From the NCBI GenBank assembly GCA_937967645.1, contig CALBTT010000100.1, positions 1-10,215 on the forward strand: 10,215 nucleotides of DNA, in the 5' to 3' direction. Shown in pieces: positions 6,930-10,215 of this stretch. How positions within the stretch are numbered: position 1 is the first letter of the stretch; each line of letters begins with the position of its first letter. The translations under genes and the position numbers were made by a program. Under the pieces are notes generated by a model. It was not told the origin of the DNA and did not search any database. It saw only the letters and a list, made by a program, of their open reading frames with translations. The DNA is from an uncultured Zoogloea sp. GTDB lineage: Bacteria; Pseudomonadota; Gammaproteobacteria; Burkholderiales; Rhodocyclaceae.

Positions 6930-6936
6930 TTTGGCA
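6923..6936. repeat. 14-bp perfect palindrome overlapping the -24 element
   Basis: TGCCAAATTTGGCA is a perfect 14-bp palindrome. Its left half supplies the TGGCA of the minus-strand -24 box, so the plus strand carries a mirror TTTGGCA. The CAAATTT unit recurs immediately after it (6935-6941). It may be an operator that occludes sigma-54 RNA polymerase, or a chance by-product of the promoter. Confidence 0.6.
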
Positions 6937-7248
6937 AATTTGTGCGATCTAAAGCCGGTTCTGGTGCCGCGCCTGGGTGGAGCCGCCCTTGTGGAGGCGC
7001 TGGCGATCAAAGGTGTAAATGATGCCGACGCAGCTTGAGGCGGATGTGGGCTCCTGTCACCCGACTCTGAAGAAGCGTTCAGAAAACAAGGAATGTCAGG
7101 GTGTTGGCCGTGATATCCCTATGGATTTGTCTTTTTTGCTTAGTTTCAGTGGCTTGGTTTTCTTGAGTGCTTTCCGTGTTCGTGGTGCAGAATATCTTTT
7201 GTATGAGATTGGTATGGCGGGGCGCGAATTGTCGGGGCGAGTGTTAAA

Positions 7249-7265
7249 TGTCAATAAATCTGACA
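7249..7265. promoter_or_regulatory. Inverted repeat TGTCA-N7-TGACA, candidate operator
   Basis: A symmetrical pair of 5-bp arms separated by 7 bp of AT-rich DNA lies about 120 bp before the antiporter start and about 350 bp upstream of the predicted sigma-54 start. The size and symmetry suit a dimeric regulator. The protein that binds it, and which gene it serves, are unknown. Confidence 0.3.
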
Positions 7266-7385
7266 AATATGCCGAAACAATTCGAGTTTCTTGTTTCCGC
7301 TGTTTGTTACCAGATCCTTCGCTCGCGGGTTCTTGTCACGGCTTTGTGAGAGACTCAAGGGCTGGCGTCGTCGCGTTTTCCAATC

Positions 7386-9164
7386 ATGCAATCCCTCACC
7401 ACCTTCGCTGCGCTGCTGCTGGCTGCCGTGCTGTTTGTCCCTCTGTTCAAGCGCGCAGGTCTGGGAACCGTTCTGGGCTACCTGGCGGTGGGCATGTTGA
7501 TCGGACCATCTGGCATCAAGCTGGTACGGGATCCGGACAACCTCATGCACACCGCCGAGCTCGGGGTCATCCTGTTGCTCTTCGTCATCGGCCTCGAACT
7601 CAAGCCGTCGCGCCTGTGGGCCCTGCGTCGCTCGGTCTTCGGCCTTGGTGCCCTGCAGCTGTTCGGCGTGGCGGCGGCGCTGTCCGGAGCCTGCCGCTAT
7701 TTCGGATTGTCCTGGGCCGCGGCGGTGGTGGTGGGGATCATCCTGGCCCTGTCGTCCACCGCTTTCGTGCTGCCAACCCTTGCCGAACGTCGTGAGCTGT
7801 CAACACGCCATGGCCGGGAGGCCTTTGCGATCCTGCTTTTTCAGGACCTGTCGGTCATCCCCCTGCTGGCCCTCATTCCCTTGTTTGGGACGGGCAAGTC
7901 CACTGCACTGACCCATCCCGGCGTCGGACTCGGCCTGCTGGTGGTGGTGGCGGTGGTGGGACGGCCTTTGCTGGATGCGCTGTTCCGCCATGTGGCCCGC
8001 GTCAACAGCCGGGAGATGTTCACCGCGGCGGCGCTGGTCACCGTGCTGGGGCTCGCCCTGCTGATGCAGGCCGGTGGCCTGTCGATGTCCCTGGGGGCAT
8101 TCGTCGCCGGAGTGCTGCTGGCTGACTCCGAGTTCCGGCATGAGCTGGAGGCGTCCATCGCGCCGTTCCAGGGCCTGCTGCTGGGCCTGTTCTTCATGGC
8201 GGTGGGCATGGCCACCAACCTGACCCTGCTGGTCAAGCAGCCCTTGCAGATCATCGGCCTGACCGCCGGCCTGATCGCCGTGAAGTTCGTGGTTCTGTAT
8301 GTGCTGCGCCGTCTGGTCGGCGGGCCGGCCCAGGAGGCGCGGCAGCTGTCCCTGGCGCTGGCGCAGGGGGGCGAGTTTGCTTTCGTGCTGTTCGATGCTG
8401 CCCAGTCTTTCCGGGTGCTGGGTGAGGTGCAGGCGGATCGCCTGACCCTGGTGGTGGCCCTGTCCATGGCCGTGTCGCCGCTTCTGCTGATGCTCGGCGA
8501 CCGGCTGACTCGCCTCGCGCAGGAGAAGGCACCGGTGCGGGCCTACGACGAGATGCCCGATGAGTCCAGCGAGGTGGTGATCGCCGGTTTCGGCCGGGTC
8601 GGCCAGATCGTCGGCCGGCTGCTGCTGGCGCGCGGGGTGAGCTTCACCGCGCTGGACGCGGACGCGGGGCAGGTCGATACGGTGCGGCGTTTCGGCCTCA
8701 AGGTCTTTTACGGCGACGCTGCCCACCTCGATCTGCTGTATGCCGCCCAGGTGGACAAGGCCAAGGTCCTGGTGCTTGCCATCGATGACGTGGAGGCCTC
8801 CCTGCGCACCGCCGAGCTGGTGCGTCGCCATTTCCCCCACGTCCAGATCGTGGCCCGGGCGCGCAATCGCTTCCACGCGGGGCGGCTGATGGACCTGGGG
8901 ATCGAGCGACAGATCCGCGAAACGCTGCCTGCCAGTCTGGAGATGGCCCGTTGGACCCTCGAATGCCTGCATGAGCCTCCGGCCCTCGCCGAGCAGCTGG
9001 TCAGCCGCTTTGCCCGTCACGACGCGGAGGTGCTGGCCCGTCAGCAGGCCATCGCCCACGACGAAGGCAAGCTGATCCAGTCGTCCCTGGAGGCCCGTGA
9101 GGAACTGGCCCAGGTGCTGGAGGAAGCCCGTCTGGCCTTCACCCGCAAGGGCCGCGGGGCCTGA
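7386..9164 (+). CDS. KefB/KefC-type CPA2 potassium/proton antiporter with KTN domain
   Basis: This 592-residue inner membrane antiporter resembles the glutathione-gated potassium efflux proteins KefB and KefC (about 600-620 residues). About 12-13 hydrophobic segments fill residues 1-370, including the ion-path motif LLFQDLSVIPLLAL with Q153-D154. A cytoplasmic loop HELEASIAPFQG at 252-263 corresponds to the KefC gating loop. A KTN (TrkA-N) Rossmann domain follows, with GFGRVG at 401-406, an acidic D424 ending strand 2, FYGDA at 441-445 and RARN at 491-494. A helical, charged C-terminus completes it. The core FQGLLLGLFFMAVGM is nearly identical to KefC. The gating loop lacks the acidic residues that E. 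coli KefC has in ESDIEP, so glutathione control may differ. No KefF/KefG-type flavoprotein partner is adjacent. The ATG has no strong ribosome site but matches the family N-terminus. It could be involved in electrophile stress or pH and potassium balance. Confidence 0.9.
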   Translation: MQSLTTFAALLLAAVLFVPLFKRAGLGTVLGYLAVGMLIGPSGIKLVRDPDNLMHTAELGVILLLFVIGLELKPSRLWALRRSVFGLGALQLFGVAAALSGACRYFGLSWAAAVVVGIILALSSTAFVLPTLAERRELSTRHGREAFAILLFQDLSVIPLLALIPLFGTGKSTALTHPGVGLGLLVVVAVVGRPLLDALFRHVARVNSREMFTAAALVTVLGLALLMQAGGLSMSLGAFVAGVLLADSEFRHELEASIAPFQGLLLGLFFMAVGMATNLTLLVKQPLQIIGLTAGLIAVKFVVLYVLRRLVGGPAQEARQLSLALAQGGEFAFVLFDAAQSFRVLGEVQADRLTLVVALSMAVSPLLLMLGDRLTRLAQEKAPVRAYDEMPDESSEVVIAGFGRVGQIVGRLLLARGVSFTALDADAGQVDTVRRFGLKVFYGDAAHLDLLYAAQVDKAKVLVLAIDDVEASLRTAELVRRHFPHVQIVARARNRFHAGRLMDLGIERQIRETLPASLEMARWTLECLHEPPALAEQLVSRFARHDAEVLARQQAIAHDEGKLIQSSLEAREELAQVLEEARLAFTRKGRGA

Positions 9165-9180
9165 GCCGCAGCGGCCGCGC

Positions 9181-10110
9181 CTACAGCTGCGGCAAGCCGT
9201 CGATCATCTGCTGTCGGCTCCAGCCGGCGGCCAGGGCCAGCATCAGGGCGATGCGTGCCTTGGCGGGCGGCAGGTCTCCGGCGGTCAGCCAGCCGCGGCC
9301 GTCATCATCGGCGTTGGCGTTGCGGATCACCGGGCCGCTGCAGCGGCTGGCACGCAGGATGGCCACGCTGGCTGCCTGTGCCCGCGCCAGGGCCGCCTCC
9401 CAGGCGGTGGGAACGCTGCCGTGGCCGGTGAGGGCGAGTACCAGCCCCCGGGCGCCTGCCGCCACGCTGGCGTCGATCAGTTCTGCCGGTGCACCGGCGT
9501 AGCCGGGCAACACGAAGACCGCGGGCAGGGCATCAACCTGCAGCGCCGCAAAGCGCCCGCCTGAGCCAGGTGTGGCAGACGCGGCGGGCAGGCTGTCGAA
9601 GGCCTCCAGACCGTTGCTGCGGGCCTTGAATACCTGGCGGGCGGCATGGGCCCGCCCGTTCATGCACACCTGTACGCCCTGCCGGCCTTTCCCAGGTGAG
9701 GCCGCCAGGGCCAGGGCCGTGCGGATGTTCGCAGGGCCGTCGGCGGCCGGGTGGTCGGCCGGCCGCATGGCGCCGGTCAGGATCACCGGTTTGTCCGCTG
9801 CCAGGGTCAAGTGCAGGAAGCAGGCGGTTTCTTCCATCGTGTCGGTGCCGTGGAGGATCACCACGCCGCTCACCTGCGGATCTTGCAGGGCGCGACGGGT
9901 GGCGGCGAGGAGCGTCAGCCAGTCGGCGGGCCGCATGTCCTTGCTGTCCAGGGACAGGACCTGCTCGGCGTCCACAGGCAGCCCCTCAAGGCCGTCCATG
10001 TTGTCCAGCAGCTGGGCGACGGGGAGGGCGGCGGCCTGGTAGCGCAGGCCGCCGCTGGCTGCGTCTGCGGTGCCAGCGATGGTGCCGCCGGTGGCGAGAA
10101 TACGGATCAT
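9181..10110 (-). CDS. Cytoplasmic L-asparaginase (asparaginase/glutaminase family)
   Basis: It hydrolyses L-asparagine to aspartate and ammonia. The 309-residue product has both family signatures: ILATGGTIAG with nucleophile T10, and GVVILHGTDTM with T89-D90. The remaining catalytic set is present: Y24 in the mobile N-terminal loop, S56 in SLDSKDM and K162 in QVFKARSN. LTGAMRP at 111-117 is also typical. There is no signal peptide, as the catalytic strand begins at residue 2, so it should act in the cytoplasm although the sequence is closer to type II-like enzymes. The length is normal (300-350). It converges on the antiporter gene with only 16 bp between stops. No good ribosome site precedes the ATG; an earlier ATG at about 10123 reads into an out-of-frame stop. 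Activity on glutamine or D-asparagine cannot be excluded. Confidence 0.93.
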   Translation of the reverse strand: MIRILATGGTIAGTADAASGGLRYQAAALPVAQLLDNMDGLEGLPVDAEQVLSLDSKDMRPADWLTLLAATRRALQDPQVSGVVILHGTDTMEETACFLHLTLAADKPVILTGAMRPADHPAADGPANIRTALALAASPGKGRQGVQVCMNGRAHAARQVFKARSNGLEAFDSLPAASATPGSGGRFAALQVDALPAVFVLPGYAGAPAELIDASVAAGARGLVLALTGHGSVPTAWEAALARAQAASVAILRASRCSGPVIRNANADDDGRGWLTAGDLPPAKARIALMLALAAGWSRQQMIDGLPQL

Positions 10111-10137
10111 GACGGGTATGGCATGAGTGAATGAACC

Positions 10138-10171
10138 TGTAGGTGCGGTGTAGGGGACGGTGTAGGGGCGG
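10138..10171 (+). repeat. Three degenerate TGTAGG tandem units
   Basis: TGTAGG recurs at 10138, 10149 and 10161, each followed by a CGG-ending tail (tgcgg, ggacgg, ggcgg), giving 11- and 12-bp periods. The third unit forms the head of the hairpin element that follows. The series looks like stuttered copies of a REP head. Confidence 0.6.
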
Positions 10172-10186
10172 CTTCAGCCGCCCGCG
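10162..10186 (+). repeat. REP-like element with GTAG head and perfect hairpin
   Basis: GTAG at 10162-10165 leads into a perfect 7-bp stem GGGCGGC/GCCGCCC (10166-10172 with 10177-10183) and a TTCA loop. GTRG-headed short hairpins of this kind are the hallmark of bacterial REP sequences spread by RAYT (TnpA-REP) proteins, and the GCGGCTTCAGCCGC core is common in Pseudomonas and related genomes. It lies upstream of the asparaginase start. GGGCGGCT occurs again at 10207-10214 at the very edge, perhaps the arm of a second copy. Confidence 0.6.
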
Positions 10187-10215
10187 GACGTTGAGCCACG
10201 CACGATGGGCGGCTG

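Larger units (their letters stand above)
6852..7385. other. Long divergent intergenic region with low-GC core
   Basis: This is about 530 bp with no gene I can support, between the minus-strand PEP-CTERM gene and the plus-strand antiporter gene. Near 6911-6929 it holds the sigma-54 promoter. At 7005-7017 there is a weak IHF-like match (GATCAA-N4-GTA). TGTCA pentamers occur at 7055, 7094, 7249 and 7334. By hand count 7081-7320 is about 43% GC, far below the flanking genes. A T-run at 7131-7136 has no stem in front of it. No good sigma-70 promoter for the antiporter gene is apparent; CTGACA at 7260-7265 is the best -35-like hexamer, but its -10 partner is poor. A frame opening at 7019 runs into the antiporter gene out of frame and shows no protein-like features. 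Confidence 0.6.

Noticed and set aside
6933..6946. Plus-strand sigma-54 promoter toward the antiporter gene
   Set aside because: TGGCA is present, but the following GC is at 9 bp rather than 10 bp from GG and the -12 context is poor. It is best explained as the mirror half of the palindrome.
7120..7140. Intrinsic terminator suggested by a T-run
   Set aside because: No GC-rich inverted repeat precedes the T-run, and no gene ends nearby on that strand.
7019..7795. Plus-strand frame covering the intergenic region and entering the antiporter gene
   Set aside because: Its second half is an out-of-frame reading of the antiporter gene. The first half has no signal peptide, motif or ribosome site that supports a protein.
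7800..9059. Minus-strand open frame of 419 codons within the antiporter gene
   Set aside because: The plus-strand frame is a full-length CPA2 antiporter. The antisense product is Gln/His/Gly-rich with no recognisable domain.
9165..9180. Hairpin terminator between the antiporter and asparaginase genes
   Set aside because: GCCGC-A-GCGGC would leave a one-base loop and no T-run follows on either strand. The converging stops simply lie 16 bp apart.

Overview
The window looks like chromosomal DNA of a high-GC betaproteobacterium. A Rhodocyclales-like genome (Zoogloea, Azospira or Thauera type) is my best inference. The clues are the gene order of the sulfur operon, a PEP-CTERM exoprotein preceded by a sigma-54-type promoter, and the residue style of CysB, CysI and the CPA2 antiporter. 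The taxon is inferred, not proven.

Left half, minus strand (about 1-4676): an assimilatory sulfate reduction operon read right to left, in the order TauE/SafE-type membrane protein, cysI, a DUF934 gene, cysH, and cysD, which is cut by the left edge. Gaps are short (30, 11 and 33 bp) and one junction overlaps by 8 bp. CysD (with an expected CysN outside the window) makes APS. CysH carries the iron-sulfur cysteine motifs of an APS reductase, so no APS kinase step is required. CysI reduces sulfite to sulfide, the DUF934 protein is its constant small companion, and the TauE-like protein may relieve sulfite build-up. A divergent cysB gene (4798-5739, plus) encodes the LysR-type sulfur regulator with every known effector-pocket residue in place. 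The 121-bp AT-rich gap between the two divergent units is the likely control region.

Middle (5751-7385): a strong minus-strand terminator, then a 350-residue secreted PEP-CTERM protein on the minus strand with an exosortase-type C-terminus. About 60 bp upstream of its start lies a near-consensus -24/-12 sigma-54 promoter inside a longer, AT-rich intergenic region of about 530 bp. No exosortase or PrsK/PrsR genes are in the window.

Right half (7386-10215): a KefB/KefC-type CPA2 antiporter with an intact nucleotide-binding KTN domain but an altered gating loop (plus), converging on a cytoplasmic L-asparaginase (minus) with all catalytic residues. The last 80 bp hold a REP-like hairpin preceded by degenerate TGTAGG repeats.

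I see no CRISPR, transposase, phage gene, toxin-antitoxin pair or RNA gene, and no clear new multi-gene system. The most interesting signals are regulatory: the sigma-54 promoter and its embedded palindrome, the low-GC upstream region, the candidate leader peptide before the cys operon, and the REP-like repeat at the right edge.
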